This document shows positions 1-9,038 of a DNA stretch of 64,000 nt, one piece after another (the stretch's first letter is position 1; every line of letters starts with the position of its first letter). The notes under the pieces were generated by a model. The model was given only the letters and a program-made list of their open reading frames with translations. It searched no databases and was not told the origin of the DNA. The translations under genes were made by a program, and so were the position numbers. The DNA comes from an uncultured Verrucomicrobiota bacterium (GTDB taxonomy: Bacteria; Verrucomicrobiota; Verrucomicrobiia; Limisphaerales; UBA9464): positions 1 through 64,000 of the forward strand of contig CAITXU010000246.1 of NCBI GenBank assembly GCA_903896505.1. The letters run 5' to 3'.

Positions 1-2
1 AT

Positions 3-377
3 CTAACCGAGGCGATGGCCCGGTATCGGTTGTGGGTGTTTGGAGAAGGGATGACCGAGGGGGTTCAGGGACCGGATGGCCCAGCCATTCGGGCGGGAAT
101 CTCACCGGAGAAGGTCCAGGAAGTGTTTGCGCAGAAGGGGAAACTGGGATGGGGGGACTATGTTCGGTGTCGGGTAAGGTACTTTACCGATGGAGCGGTG
201 ATTGGGAGTCGGGGCTGGGTGAATCAGGTATTTGAAGACCATCGTCAGCGGTTTGGTCCCAAGCGCAAGGATGGGGCCCGGCGGTTTAGGTTCCTCGCAG
301 AGACAGATATCTTTGGGTTGAGGGACCTGCGGGTGGAGCCGGTGGCGGTGGCGGGTGGTTCAGTCCCTTTCCAGTAA
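3..377 (+). CDS. REP-associated tyrosine (Y1/RAYT) transposase-like protein, 5'-truncated by window edge
   Basis: The reading frame is open to the left edge of the window; the first in-frame ATG is at 15 but codons upstream (Leu-Thr-Glu-Ala) keep the frame open, so this is the 3' end of a larger gene. The pattern RVRYFTDGAVIGSRGWVN, then QRFGPKRKDGARRF and a closing RDLRVEPV, is what I know from the C-terminal tail of IS200-like/RAYT transposases common in Verrucomicrobiota. The catalytic HUH and Tyr motifs would lie upstream of the window and cannot be checked. RAYTs are single-copy domesticated transposases thought to mobilise REP palindromes, which fits the many palindromic repeats in this window. 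Family assignment rests on the C-terminal pattern only. Confidence 0.7.
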   Translation, partial: LTEAMARYRLWVFGEGMTEGVQGPDGPAIRAGISPEKVQEVFAQKGKLGWGDYVRCRVRYFTDGAVIGSRGWVNQVFEDHRQRFGPKRKDGARRFRFLAETDIFGLRDLRVEPVAVAGGSVPFQ

Positions 378-449
378 CGACCCGATTGAGATTTTAGATG
401 GAGCTTTGCTGCGGTTGATACCGATTCATGAAAACGATAAACTGATTTC

Positions 450-1193
450 ATGGATGGAATCCAGTCCGTACAGAAGCATTACGATACTCATCTCGGAGCG
501 GTTTACTCCTGGACCATGGGTGATCTTGATTCGGCCTTTTTAAGATCAAACGATTTTCTAACCTCCCTTGACCTTCCGGTCGCCGATGGACAACTGGCTG
601 TCGACCTTGGCTGTGGCTTTGGTCTTCACGCAATTCCGCTTGCCCAGCGCGGATACCACGTTTTGGCCATTGATTTTTGCACGGAGCTGTTATCGGACCT
701 TCGTGCGAGGGCGAGGGAATTACCGGTAACTATTGTCGAAGCGGATTTGATGACGTTTGACTGGAATCTGCCGGAATCGCCAAATCTCATTCTTTGCCTC
801 GGAGACACCCTGACCCACCTCCCGAATCTCCAATCGGTTTATGAGGTGATCGAGAAAGCTTCGGCAAAGCTGGCTCCGGGCGGGAGAATTGTTCTCGGTT
901 TTCGCGACTATGTCGGTACCGAACTCATCGGTACGGATCGATTCATTCCTGTGCGAACCAGTGATGACCGCATATTTACCTGCTTTCTGGAGTACGCCCC
1001 GGGGCATATCACGGTCCACGACTTGGTTCAGGAACGCACAACGGCGAGCTGGAAACAAAAAATCAGCGCTTACCGGAAACTGCGGCTCGACCGCAACTCA
1101 GTGGCGGCGGAGCTGATGCGACAGGGACTCCGAATTGTCAGGAATGAACTCAAAAACGGTGTGGTTACTCTAGCAGGCCTCAAGGAGACGTGA
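450..1193 (+). CDS. Class I SAM-dependent methyltransferase
   Basis: 247 aa. Rossmann-type SAM-binding motif I is visible as VDLGCGFGLHAIPLA (about residues 52-66), followed by an acidic motif II (LAIDFC, about 73-78) and the motif III/IV region ILCLGDTLTHL. The N-terminus YDTHLGAVYSWTMGDLD precedes the fold, as in small-molecule methyltransferases of the Methyltransf_25/11 type. Its stop codon overlaps the GTG start of the alcohol dehydrogenase that follows (GTGA), so the two are probably translationally coupled with the transporter behind them. The substrate is unknown. The in-frame ATG at 450 is the first one after the RAYT remnant. Confidence 0.85.
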   Translation: MDGIQSVQKHYDTHLGAVYSWTMGDLDSAFLRSNDFLTSLDLPVADGQLAVDLGCGFGLHAIPLAQRGYHVLAIDFCTELLSDLRARARELPVTIVEADLMTFDWNLPESPNLILCLGDTLTHLPNLQSVYEVIEKASAKLAPGGRIVLGFRDYVGTELIGTDRFIPVRTSDDRIFTCFLEYAPGHITVHDLVQERTTASWKQKISAYRKLRLDRNSVAAELMRQGLRIVRNELKNGVVTLAGLKET

Positions 1194-2317
1194 CGAAGTA
1201 CCCCAGCGGTTCCATCACGGGAAGTTCACCGAGTCGGGCTGGCGGCCCGACCGGCGATTTGAGATTCTCGCCCATCGTGAATTCCGTCCGCCTCGCCGTA
1301 TTCTACGGGTCCGACCAGCCGATCCAAGTGATCGAAAGGCCGTTCCCCACGACATTGCGTGAAGGCGAAACACTGGTTGAAATCCTTCTGGCAACCATTT
1401 GTGGCTCGGACCTCCATACGCGGGATGGAAGAAGGAAAGAGCCCGTGCCGTCCGTGCTGGGTCACGAGGCTGTGGGGAGGATCGTGGCCTGTGGCCCGGG
1501 AGGTACCCATTTGATGCCGGGTGACCGCGTGACCTGGACGTCGGCGGCCAGCTGCGGAGTGTGTGCCCCCTGCCATGACTGGCGATTGCCGCAGAAGTGT
1601 ATGGAGCTGTTCAAGTATGGACACTCGCCCCTCGACGACGGCTCGGGATTGAATGGTTGTTATGCTTCCCACGTATTGCTTCGTCGCGGCACCTCGATTT
1701 TCCGAGTTTCAGACCGTTTGTCGGACTCTGTCGTTGCCCCGGTCAATTGTGCCCTTGCCACCATGGTCAGCGCGACTGAGGTCCTTCCCACTCCCTGTCG
1801 GACCGCGGTTGTCCAAGGCGCTGGATTGCTGGGCTTGTATGGCTGCGCTCTGTTGCGATCCAAGGGAGTATCCCGCGTATTGGTGGTCGACACGGAGGCC
1901 AATCGCCTTTCCCGGGTCGTCGCTTTTGGAGGCGAGCCCGTCCTGGCCAGCCTCCGGGGATGCATCCCGGCCGGACAAGTGGACGCCGTATTTGAAGTTG
2001 CAGGAAGTTCGAGCGTGGTGCCCGAAGGGGTGGAATCTTTGCGGCCTGGAGGCTCCTATATTTTCATTGGCATGGTCCTTCCAGGGACTCCCCTCGCATT
2101 GACGGGAGAGGCTATCATTCGGAAATGCCTGACCATCCGTGGAGTCCACAACTACGCTCCCCGTCACCTTGAATCCGCCGTGCGCTTTCTTGAAGAGAAT
2201 TTGGACCGGTACCCGTGGTCCGACTTGGTCTCTCCACCACACCCATTGGCCAATATCGAGACTGCCTTTGACGAGACGAGGCGCCGCACCTGGCCACGAG
2301 TAGCGGTCCTTCCATGA
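1190..2317 (+). CDS. Zinc-dependent alcohol dehydrogenase (MDR superfamily)
   Basis: 375 aa from a GTG start that overlaps the preceding stop; a second in-frame GTG at 1277 (VNSVRLAVFYG) would remove a 29-residue N-terminal extension and fits the usual family start better. Catalytic zinc ligands are seen in TICGSDLHTRDG and the GHEAVG motif; the structural-zinc cysteines lie in CGVCAPCHDWRLPQKC. The nucleotide-binding loop is GAGLLGLYG. The overall pattern resembles the subfamily annotated as phosphonate-catabolism-associated alcohol dehydrogenase (TIGR03366 type), which is an inference from residue pattern. The gene is coupled on both sides: GTGA to the methyltransferase and ATGA to the DUF5690 transporter. 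Confidence 0.87.
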   Translation: MTKYPSGSITGSSPSRAGGPTGDLRFSPIVNSVRLAVFYGSDQPIQVIERPFPTTLREGETLVEILLATICGSDLHTRDGRRKEPVPSVLGHEAVGRIVACGPGGTHLMPGDRVTWTSAASCGVCAPCHDWRLPQKCMELFKYGHSPLDDGSGLNGCYASHVLLRRGTSIFRVSDRLSDSVVAPVNCALATMVSATEVLPTPCRTAVVQGAGLLGLYGCALLRSKGVSRVLVVDTEANRLSRVVAFGGEPVLASLRGCIPAGQVDAVFEVAGSSSVVPEGVESLRPGGSYIFIGMVLPGTPLALTGEAIIRKCLTIRGVHNYAPRHLESAVRFLEENLDRYPWSDLVSPPHPLANIETAFDETRRRTWPRVAVLP

Positions 2318-3615
2318 ACACTGACGGGACAACCAGCGTGACAAACGGAACCAATAACCCATCGACCAACAACCGGTGGTCGTCCTGGTTTTCCAACCCT
2401 TTGTTCCTTTCAGTCTGGTGTACGGTGGCGGCCTTTGGAGCGTACGGATGCATGTATGCGTTTCGTAAACCATTCACCGCCGGACGCTATGTATCTCCCC
2501 CTTTCAACGAAGGGATCAAGACTTGGTTGGTTTTGGCTCAGGTCCTGGGTTACACAGCATCCAAGTTCATCGGAATCCGGATCATATCCGAAATGAAGCC
2601 TGCCCGACGCGGCAAAGTGCTCATCGGATTGGTTGGTCTAGCCCTACTGGCGTTGCTCTTATTTGCCCTGGTTCCAACGCCCTATAAGCCCGTCTGTCTC
2701 TTTCTAAACGGCCTGCCATTGGGATTAGTTTACGGACTAGTCCTTGGATTTCTGGAAGGGCGCCGACTGACCGAGGCCTTTGTGGCAGGACTTTGCGCCA
2801 GTTTCATTCTGGCGGATGGATTCACCAAGTCGATTGGCGCCAACCTTCTCCAACGAGGGGTGCCGGAAGCTTGGATGCCCTTTGCCAGTGGTCTCATCTT
2901 TCTGATGCCCCTGATCGGTTTTGTGCTGATGCTGCAGAAAATCCCGCCGCCGTCGGGAGCCGACATCGTTGCAAGAAGCGAGCGGACTCCGATGCGCTGG
3001 TTGGACCGCCGGGCATTTTTCATCCGCCACGCACCGGGCCTGGCCGGGCTATTGTTGATGTACTTGCTCGTCACCGTTCTGCGGAGTCTCAGGGCAGATT
3101 TTGCACCAGAGCTTTGGGCGGAACTCGGGATGCCGTCCACCCCCGCCCTGTTCACCCGATCCGAGTTGTGGGTGGCCATTGGAGTTCTGGTGCTTCATGC
3201 CTCTCTGGTCGGCGTCACCCACAATCGGAGGGCTTTTTTCGTTGGTATCGGCTTATCGTTGATCGGAATGACGACGCTCACCACCGCGTTGTTGCTCGTC
3301 TCGGCGGGGAGGGTTGGACCTTTTCCGTTCATGGTTCTAACTGGAATCGGGCTGTACCTTCCCTACGTCGCGGCGCACACGACTTTGTTTGAACGACTGA
3401 TGGCAATGACTCGGGACCGCGGAAACATTGGTTTCCTCATGTACCTCGCCGACGCCGTCGGTTATTTGGGATATGCTGGTGTGATGGTTGTCCACCAGTT
3501 TGGGCATATCCAGGGGGATGTGGTGGCATGGTTTGTCCACATAGGATGGGTCGTCGCCGCTGGTTCGATATCAGGTCTTGTCGGGACCTTCTTATTTTAT
3601 CGGCGACAGAAATGA
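2314..3615 (+). CDS. DUF5690 family MFS-like membrane transporter
   Basis: 433 aa, about 11-12 hydrophobic segments spread along the chain, beginning with the signature WCTVAAFGAYGCMYAFRKPF and LAQVLGYTASKFIGI. These match the DUF5690 family, an MFS-like group I associate with Bacteroidota and Verrucomicrobiota gene clusters containing phosphonate-catabolism enzymes. The ATG overlaps the stop of the dehydrogenase (ATGA), so it is the third gene of a coupled operon. A role in uptake of the substrate handled by the dehydrogenase is inference. No phosphonatase or PhnW gene is visible within the window, so the pathway cannot be confirmed. Confidence 0.82.
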   Translation: MNTDGTTSVTNGTNNPSTNNRWSSWFSNPLFLSVWCTVAAFGAYGCMYAFRKPFTAGRYVSPPFNEGIKTWLVLAQVLGYTASKFIGIRIISEMKPARRGKVLIGLVGLALLALLLFALVPTPYKPVCLFLNGLPLGLVYGLVLGFLEGRRLTEAFVAGLCASFILADGFTKSIGANLLQRGVPEAWMPFASGLIFLMPLIGFVLMLQKIPPPSGADIVARSERTPMRWLDRRAFFIRHAPGLAGLLLMYLLVTVLRSLRADFAPELWAELGMPSTPALFTRSELWVAIGVLVLHASLVGVTHNRRAFFVGIGLSLIGMTTLTTALLLVSAGRVGPFPFMVLTGIGLYLPYVAAHTTLFERLMAMTRDRGNIGFLMYLADAVGYLGYAGVMVVHQFGHIQGDVVAWFVHIGWVVAAGSISGLVGTFLFYRRQK

Positions 3616-3806
3616 AGTCCCGCCCCTCAGCGATTGGAAACGGGCTCGGAAAATCCACTCGCATTTCATTTCTTTAGAGAGGTAAATCGGCAACGTATGG
3701 CCGTGATAGGAACCCCGATGTTCTTCCTCTGCTGGATTCTGGTAAAGGAGAAGACGGGGGCAACATTGCGAGCCCATCCATTAACCGAAGGCATGTTGTC
3801 GACATT

Positions 3807-4748
3807 ATGATTCCCATTCTGATTGGTCTCTTGATTGGAGCCATCGCTGCCGTTATGAGCACCTTGCTCGTGGGCGTGTACACCATCGGACCGACCCAAC
3901 GGGGCGTTCTCACAACGTTTGGGCGTGCGGATCGACTGCAAGGATCCACCGGTGACGACCCACATTTGGGTGGCTTACTGACGGACGAGGAAAAAAAGCG
4001 GTATAACTACCCGAATATTCGGGTGATCCCTCCCGGCGGTCCTTATTTCAAATGGCCCTGGCAGCGGCTTTATCGGGTCGACATGACCATCCAGGCGGTC
4101 GATATCACCTGGGACCCGGACATTCAGCAATCGTTCATCGAGGCGGTAACCAGGGACAACCTGACGGTACTGATCTCCGGTCAAATCCGCTGGAAACCTT
4201 CCGAGCGAAATCTCTATGCCTACCTGTTCGGTGTCGCACATCCGGCCGCGCACGTGGTGGGCTACTTCATTTCGACCCTTCGAGATCGCGTCGCCACATT
4301 TCACGGAGAACGTGGGGAGGGGTCCGTGGAAGGGGTTTCGATCAATGATTTACGACGGAACCTGTCGCTGATCAACCGGCATATGGAAGACGCCTGCCGG
4401 AAGACATCGGCCCGGTATGGAATCGAGTTCGACGCAGCACTGATCACCAATATCGATCCGCCCTCCGACGTCGACGAAGCCCTGGCATCGATCAACACGA
4501 CTCAAAACCAAGTGGCCGCAGCCATCAGTCAGTCGCGAGCGGACGCCGAACAGAAACTTAAAATGGCGGAACAAGCCGTTCAGATTGCGCAGAACCGGGC
4601 TGAAGCCGAAGCCGCGCCATTGCAGGAGTTGGGCAAGACCCTGGGAGCCATGCATGCCCAGGGAGGCAAGCCCGCACTGGACAGCTATCTGCGAAATGCC
4701 GGCTTGCCGCTGCGCGAGCGGGCGGCTGAAACCGTCCTCAAAATCTGA
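3807..4748 (+). CDS. SPFH/Band 7 (prohibitin-like) membrane protein A
   Basis: 313 aa. One N-terminal transmembrane segment (about residues 2-26) is followed by YTIGPTQRGVLTTFGR, the typical entry into a Band 7/SPFH domain, which continues through LYRVDMTIQAVDITW and VTRDNLTVLISGQIRW. The C-terminal third (about 220-270) is an Ala/Gln/Glu-rich helix (QSRADAEQKLKMAEQAVQIA), the usual oligomerisation coiled coil. Proteins of this superfamily form membrane-bound rings and organise membrane microdomains or regulate proteases. A second, divergent SPFH protein follows 36 nt downstream, so the pair may form a hetero-oligomer like HflK/HflC. I do not recognise it as either of those. Confidence 0.85.
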   Translation: MIPILIGLLIGAIAAVMSTLLVGVYTIGPTQRGVLTTFGRADRLQGSTGDDPHLGGLLTDEEKKRYNYPNIRVIPPGGPYFKWPWQRLYRVDMTIQAVDITWDPDIQQSFIEAVTRDNLTVLISGQIRWKPSERNLYAYLFGVAHPAAHVVGYFISTLRDRVATFHGERGEGSVEGVSINDLRRNLSLINRHMEDACRKTSARYGIEFDAALITNIDPPSDVDEALASINTTQNQVAAAISQSRADAEQKLKMAEQAVQIAQNRAEAEAAPLQELGKTLGAMHAQGGKPALDSYLRNAGLPLRERAAETVLKI

Positions 4749-4784
4749 TCCGCCGCCCATCGAAACCTTCAACATCAAATCATT

Positions 4785-5699
4785 ATGAATTTTATCGCCG
4801 CAGTTATCGGAGGATTTTTTGGACTGTTGTTTGTGACCGGCCTGCTGGTCACCATCGGACAACTGTTTCAGCTTTGGCGGGTCGTTCCTGAGCGGACAGT
4901 CATCGTCTATACATTTTTTGGCAAGGTCGTTGGTCAGGTCGACGAGCCGGGACTATTTCTGCCTCTGTTTCGATTCGGTCCCCAGGCGCTCCTGTTTCCA
5001 CTTTTCGGCAGGACCTACACCGTTCCAACACTTCTGCATCAGTCCTACCTGCGCAATCAGTTGGTGAATTCGGAGGAGGGTGCGCCCATGGGGGTGGGTG
5101 TCTGGTTCGAAATGTTCGTCAATGACCCGGAGGCATATCTCTTTCGGAACTCGGACCCGATGGGGTCATTGAAAGCCAATGTGGCCACAGCCGTGGTCAA
5201 GCAACTCTCCAACCTGAAACTCGACGTGCTTCTCGAAGACCGGGATGCCCTGTCCCGCAAAGTCCGGGAGGAGGTTTCTCCGACATCGACCCAATGGGGA
5301 TTTGCGCTCGGTTCCACCTACATTCGAAAGGTGGCATTTCGCGACAAGGGCATGATCAACGAGATTCAGCGCAAGGTGGTCAACCGCCTTCGGCAGGTCA
5401 CAGCGGCCATGAAACAGGCCGGTGAAAATACAGTGGCCATCATCCATTCCGAGGCCGACAAGCAAGCTTCGCAGCGTCTGGGTCAGGCACAAGCCGTTCG
5501 ACCCGAGGTGGTGGGACGTGCCCTGGCGGAAATCCAGCGGGAGCCTGAAGTGGCGGAGGCCCTTTTCCGGTTGCTGGAAATCTCATCCACGCTCAAGAGC
5601 CCTGGTAAAGTGGTGTTGGCAGAATCGATTGGCTCGGGCTTGATTCTCAGCCTGCCCGCCAGCGGACCGACACCTCCTGCCCTTCGTCCTTCGGCATGA
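4785..5699 (+). CDS. SPFH/Band 7 (prohibitin-like) membrane protein B
   Basis: 304 aa. It has an N-terminal transmembrane segment (about 2-26) and then RVVPERTVIVYTFFGKVVGQ, a Band 7 entry motif, with the domain running to about residue 200 (SLKANVATAVVKQLSNLKLD). A C-terminal helical stretch contains the QKVVNRLRQVTAAMKQ-like region and an Ala/Glu-rich segment. It lies directly after the other SPFH gene in the same direction and probably in the same transcript. The two proteins differ strongly in the middle region, so this is an old pair and not a recent duplication. Function beyond membrane scaffolding is not deducible. Confidence 0.82.
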   Translation: MNFIAAVIGGFFGLLFVTGLLVTIGQLFQLWRVVPERTVIVYTFFGKVVGQVDEPGLFLPLFRFGPQALLFPLFGRTYTVPTLLHQSYLRNQLVNSEEGAPMGVGVWFEMFVNDPEAYLFRNSDPMGSLKANVATAVVKQLSNLKLDVLLEDRDALSRKVREEVSPTSTQWGFALGSTYIRKVAFRDKGMINEIQRKVVNRLRQVTAAMKQAGENTVAIIHSEADKQASQRLGQAQAVRPEVVGRALAEIQREPEVAEALFRLLEISSTLKSPGKVVLAESIGSGLILSLPASGPTPPALRPSA

Positions 5700-5796
5700 G
5701 GTGGTTTCGAGCACCCCTCCACCAATCCTTGGGAGACTGAGAAGGCGAGTGATGCACTTGATCCTCTGGTGCATCCCCTCCGTTCAGTTTTGTTCT

Positions 5797-6660
5797 CTAT
5801 TCCTTGTCGGGTCGGACGAAACGCCAAAGCGCCCAGGCTTTCAGTCGGTCTATCAAAGGCCGATGATCCGGAATGGTCCGTCCGCGGGAGCCGAAAAGAC
5901 ACCAACGGGCGATTTGGAATAGCTCACGGAGGGTGCCCAGCACACCGAGCCAGGCCACGGGCAATCCATGCCGGGCCGCCAACTGAAAGGTGATCAGGGC
6001 AAAGATGAAGTCCCGACGGCGGCCACCCCGTTGATAGCGGAAGGGGAAATTGAGCCGACGACAGACGTAACCGGCATGGACCTGTGCCACCGCCCAGGCA
6101 CCGTCCTCCATCGTCGGAATCGATTCGTCGAACGGAATTCTTTCCCAAAGTGTCCGGCGCAGCATCCCCATGCTGTTCGAGTAAATGGAACCGAACTTCA
6201 AACCCTTGGCCTGGAGTTCTTTCCAGTCAATGGTGTCGCTGAAAAAAGGGTCGGCGTCCCACTTTCCGCTGGCACACGCCGTTCGGGGGTCGTCGAAGAC
6301 CGCCACCAATTCCTGCAAGGCCGTGTCTGACTCGAATACCGTGTGCGAACTGAGCACCAGAACGAGGTCGGTCGCGCAATGACCCATGGCAAAGTTCAGG
6401 ACTTGGGGATGATGATAGGCAGCGGTCCAATCCACCACCCGGGCTCCAGTGGCCCGTAAGAGGTCCGGCGAGCCATCGGTGCTGCCGTTATTGACGCCTA
6501 AAATCAGGTCGGGTTGCTGAGTTTGCCGACCGAGAGCGGTCAGGACATGCGGCAGAGTGGCCGCGGAGTTCTTGAAACGAATGATGACTCCGACGGTAGA
6601 CCGATGGGCGGATGGGGTGGTTGGAGGGATGGGCATGTGTTGCGGGACCAACTTCGACAT
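5797..6660 (-). CDS. Glycosyltransferase family 2
   Basis: 287 aa. The GT-A fold is recognisable: GVIIRFKNSAATLPHVLTAL at about residues 24-43, the nucleotide-binding NNGSTDGS at about 57-64, and LVLSSHTVFESD in the place of the usual DXD strand. The acceptor-side element PTMEDGAWAVAQVHAGY (about 183-199) corresponds to the ED motif in GT2 enzymes. There is no obvious signal peptide or strong membrane anchor. The gene stands alone on the minus strand between the SPFH pair and the phosphatase-like gene; surface glycan or protein glycosylation is likely given the polysaccharide genes further on. The donor sugar is unknown. Confidence 0.85.
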   Translation of the reverse strand: MSKLVPQHMPIPPTTPSAHRSTVGVIIRFKNSAATLPHVLTALGRQTQQPDLILGVNNGSTDGSPDLLRATGARVVDWTAAYHHPQVLNFAMGHCATDLVLVLSSHTVFESDTALQELVAVFDDPRTACASGKWDADPFFSDTIDWKELQAKGLKFGSIYSNSMGMLRRTLWERIPFDESIPTMEDGAWAVAQVHAGYVCRRLNFPFRYQRGGRRRDFIFALITFQLAARHGLPVAWLGVLGTLRELFQIARWCLFGSRGRTIPDHRPLIDRLKAWALWRFVRPDKE

Positions 6661-6732
6661 CGGGGTTCAATCCAAGGGCAGAGATAACCTGGAAGGAACG
6701 CCAATGAAAAGGCGGATTTCAGGCCAGATTTA

Positions 6733-6759
6733 AAACAGATGACCTGTCCCTTTGTTTTA
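6733..6759 (+). repeat. Dispersed short repeat, copy 1 (ACAGNTGACCTGTCCCTTNGTT family)
   Basis: One of eight intergenic copies seen in this window of a motif with the core ACAGATGACCTGTCCCTT. It lies between the glycosyltransferase start and the terminator of the phosphatase-like gene. The first half (ACAGRTGACCTGT) is almost self-complementary. Confidence 0.8.
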
Positions 6760-6768
6760 ATCATACGC

Positions 6769-6800
6769 AAAAGGCCGGGAAGGTTGCCCTTCCCGGCCAA
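6769..6800 (-). terminator. Rho-independent terminator of the phosphodiesterase-like gene
   Basis: A perfect 11-bp stem (6773-6783 pairing with 6788-6798) with a 4-nt loop is followed on the minus strand by a short T run. It lies 28 nt past the stop of the minus-strand gene that ends at 6828. Confidence 0.75.
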
Positions 6801-6827
6801 GAAACCTATCCGGTGACCGAGAACCGA

Positions 6828-8987
6828 TTAGTGGAAGATAGGCAGGACCGTTCCATCGACGGTCGCGGCCGGGGTCACCCCAAAGAAGTGGGAGATGGTC
6901 GGGGCAATGTCGATGTTGCGGATGTTGTTGAGCGTGCCTGGGGTGATGTTAGGGCCGGCGGCGTAAAAGATGGCGCTCATGTTGACAAGGTTGGGGTCAT
7001 AGCCATGGGCACCGTAGAAGTTTGGCACCTGGAAGAGCGGGCTACCAGAGGCGGCATCTCCCAGCCGTTGGACCACCGGTGTTTGGTTGCCGTCGAAGTT
7101 GTAGCCAGCGGTCAGGAGGGCATAGACGTCGCCGGAGTCCTGGCCGATGAGGGAACTGCCGCCGGTGATCACGCCAAATCCGGGGTCATTGATGTTGGCG
7201 GGAACCGGGCGGGTGTAGATTTTGTCGAAGATGGGGACGCTGGCGGCTCCGAGGGTGTAGTTCGAGTTGGTGTCACGGAAGGCATGCAATGCATCCCGGA
7301 GTTGCTTCTGCAGCGTCAGGTATTGTGCTCGCGTCACGGTACCGTTCGATTCACGACCCTGGAGATTGATGTAAAAGTTAACCGCAGGCCCGGAGGTGTA
7401 AGCCCGGACCTGGGAGGTGTTGAATCCCCGTGAAGCGAGAAAGTTATTGATTCCGACGTAGGTGTGAAAGGTGTCGAAGCCGTGGTCGGAAGTGACCAAG
7501 ATATTGGCCCGGGGAATACCGTTGGCGTCCACACCCACGGAATCAATGATGCGCTGGACGGCGTTGTTGGCCTGTTGGTAGGCAAACTTCACGTAACCCT
7601 GGTAGCGTGCGACCTTGGCCGAGTCCTGATTCGCACCGATGGAGGTATTGTCCGTGGGATTGGTCGGCTGGCGAGGGTCCGTCAACAGGTATTGGTGGCA
7701 TGAACCGTCGGGCTGCTCGAAGTAGACCATGGTCAGGTCGGCGTTGGGATTGGCCGCCCGTGCGCGGAGAGCCAGGCGGACCTGATAATCAGTCCAGGTG
7801 GATATTTGGTCCTGGTAGACCGCTTCAAGTTCGCTGTCCGAGAAGGACGCAAGCCCTGGGTTGAGGCGCTCCGGAAACCGGAAATCGGGCTGAGGAGCCC
7901 AGAAGCCAACGTTATTGTTAACGTCGTCGACATTGGCGAGGACGGCCGGGTTCCTGGGAATGGAGTTGGCCGAGGAGCGGGTGATATGAACGGTGGACAG
8001 GTCCGGTGCCAGCACCGTGACATAATAGGCGAAACCGGCCTTGTTGCTGCTGCCCTCGAGGTAGAATTGGCTGGAATGATGGTCGCTGAACTTGACGTAA
8101 GCGGGGCCGGTGGAGGGAAGGGTGAAGGGCCCTGGTTGAATTCCGATGGTCGAATCAAAGAAGACCAGCGTGTCATAATTGACCGTCCCGTCATTGGTGG
8201 TGTCGAGTGCTGCAACTCGCATCGAATAGGAGACGCCGCCTGCCGTGAAGGTATCCATCGGCGAGGTCTTCTGCAGAACGGGACTGTAAGACAATTTCCC
8301 CGCAGCTGTCAGTTGATTGACAACGGTCGAGGGAGCCGCGCTGAAATCGGACGCGGTATAGGCAAAACCCTTACCCGAGACACCCGCAAATGCACCGAAC
8401 GGCACGGTATATGTCACGGTGCGTTCCGAGGCGGGTTGAACAATGGCGCTGCCCGGAAGACCGGGTATCTTGACGTCCACTCCGTCGCCACCTGGCCAGG
8501 TCGCACAGACTACTTTCTTTCCATTTGCCAGAAGCCCGGCCCAGAGCGGTTCGGCCGTTGGCAAAGGGCTTTCGGCTGGAGTTCCACCCAATCCGCACGA
8601 AACACAGTAGCCACCGATGGGTGCGCCGAATCCGCTGATGGAATTGGCAAGCGGGCTTGAAACCAAATGGAAGGTATTGGCCACGATGTCGTTGTGAGCC
8701 GCGATCGATCCCGTCGCGATGGCGATGTGGCCAACGGCAGTGAGCGATGGGGACACCGTTGTGTTCCGAACAGCGCGCACTCCTTTGGCGCGGAGCAGAC
8801 CCAGTCCCTTGTCGGACGGAAGGTCTCCACTCTGAAGGTATTGTTCGACGATTCGAGGGGTGGCACCGTCGAGCGAAATCAGGATAACCGGGGCAGGCGG
8901 GACGGAGACACCAGCGGTAGCCAGTGAAACCTGGGTCAACCCGGCGAGAATCCCGGTCGTAAGAATGGAGGGGGTGGAAAGTTTCAT
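6828..8987 (-). CDS. Secreted alkaline phosphatase/type I phosphodiesterase family protein
   Basis: 719 aa from the ATG at 8987; a TTG 30 nt upstream is possible but gives a less typical N-terminus. A Sec signal peptide is visible (MKLSTPSILTTGILAGLTQV, cleavage near ATAG). The mature part begins with PVILISLDGATPRIVEQYL, the metal-binding Asp region of the type I phosphodiesterase/nucleotide pyrophosphatase fold; TTVSPSLTAVGHIAIATGS carries the nucleophile Thr region and the first His, and ILVTSDHGFDTFHTYVG (middle of the protein) provides further metal ligands. GAHGYDPNLVNMSAIF near the C-terminus is the last ligand block. The predicted location is periplasmic or extracellular. It lies 51 nt downstream of the PEP-CTERM gene and may be cotranscribed. 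The substrate is unknown. Confidence 0.87.
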   Translation of the reverse strand: MKLSTPSILTTGILAGLTQVSLATAGVSVPPAPVILISLDGATPRIVEQYLQSGDLPSDKGLGLLRAKGVRAVRNTTVSPSLTAVGHIAIATGSIAAHNDIVANTFHLVSSPLANSISGFGAPIGGYCVSCGLGGTPAESPLPTAEPLWAGLLANGKKVVCATWPGGDGVDVKIPGLPGSAIVQPASERTVTYTVPFGAFAGVSGKGFAYTASDFSAAPSTVVNQLTAAGKLSYSPVLQKTSPMDTFTAGGVSYSMRVAALDTTNDGTVNYDTLVFFDSTIGIQPGPFTLPSTGPAYVKFSDHHSSQFYLEGSSNKAGFAYYVTVLAPDLSTVHITRSSANSIPRNPAVLANVDDVNNNVGFWAPQPDFRFPERLNPGLASFSDSELEAVYQDQISTWTDYQVRLALRARAANPNADLTMVYFEQPDGSCHQYLLTDPRQPTNPTDNTSIGANQDSAKVARYQGYVKFAYQQANNAVQRIIDSVGVDANGIPRANILVTSDHGFDTFHTYVGINNFLASRGFNTSQVRAYTSGPAVNFYINLQGRESNGTVTRAQYLTLQKQLRDALHAFRDTNSNYTLGAASVPIFDKIYTRPVPANINDPGFGVITGGSSLIGQDSGDVYALLTAGYNFDGNQTPVVQRLGDAASGSPLFQVPNFYGAHGYDPNLVNMSAIFYAAGPNITPGTLNNIRNIDIAPTISHFFGVTPAATVDGTVLPIFH

Positions 8988-9038
8988 GAAAAAAATGGGT
9001 GATTGATTCGAGTTCAAGTGAGGTCCAGGCAGGTGGGT

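Noticed and set aside
6733-6759. The eight-copy motif as a transcription-factor operator
   Set aside because: Copies lie at gene ends as well as starts, at variable distances, in inverted and tandem pairs, and with no shared function among neighbours; a REP-like element explains them better.
7806-8660. 284-codon plus-strand frame opposite the phosphodiesterase-like gene
   Set aside because: Shadow of the minus-strand gene; no motif, no signal peptide, and the minus-strand protein has clear active-site blocks.
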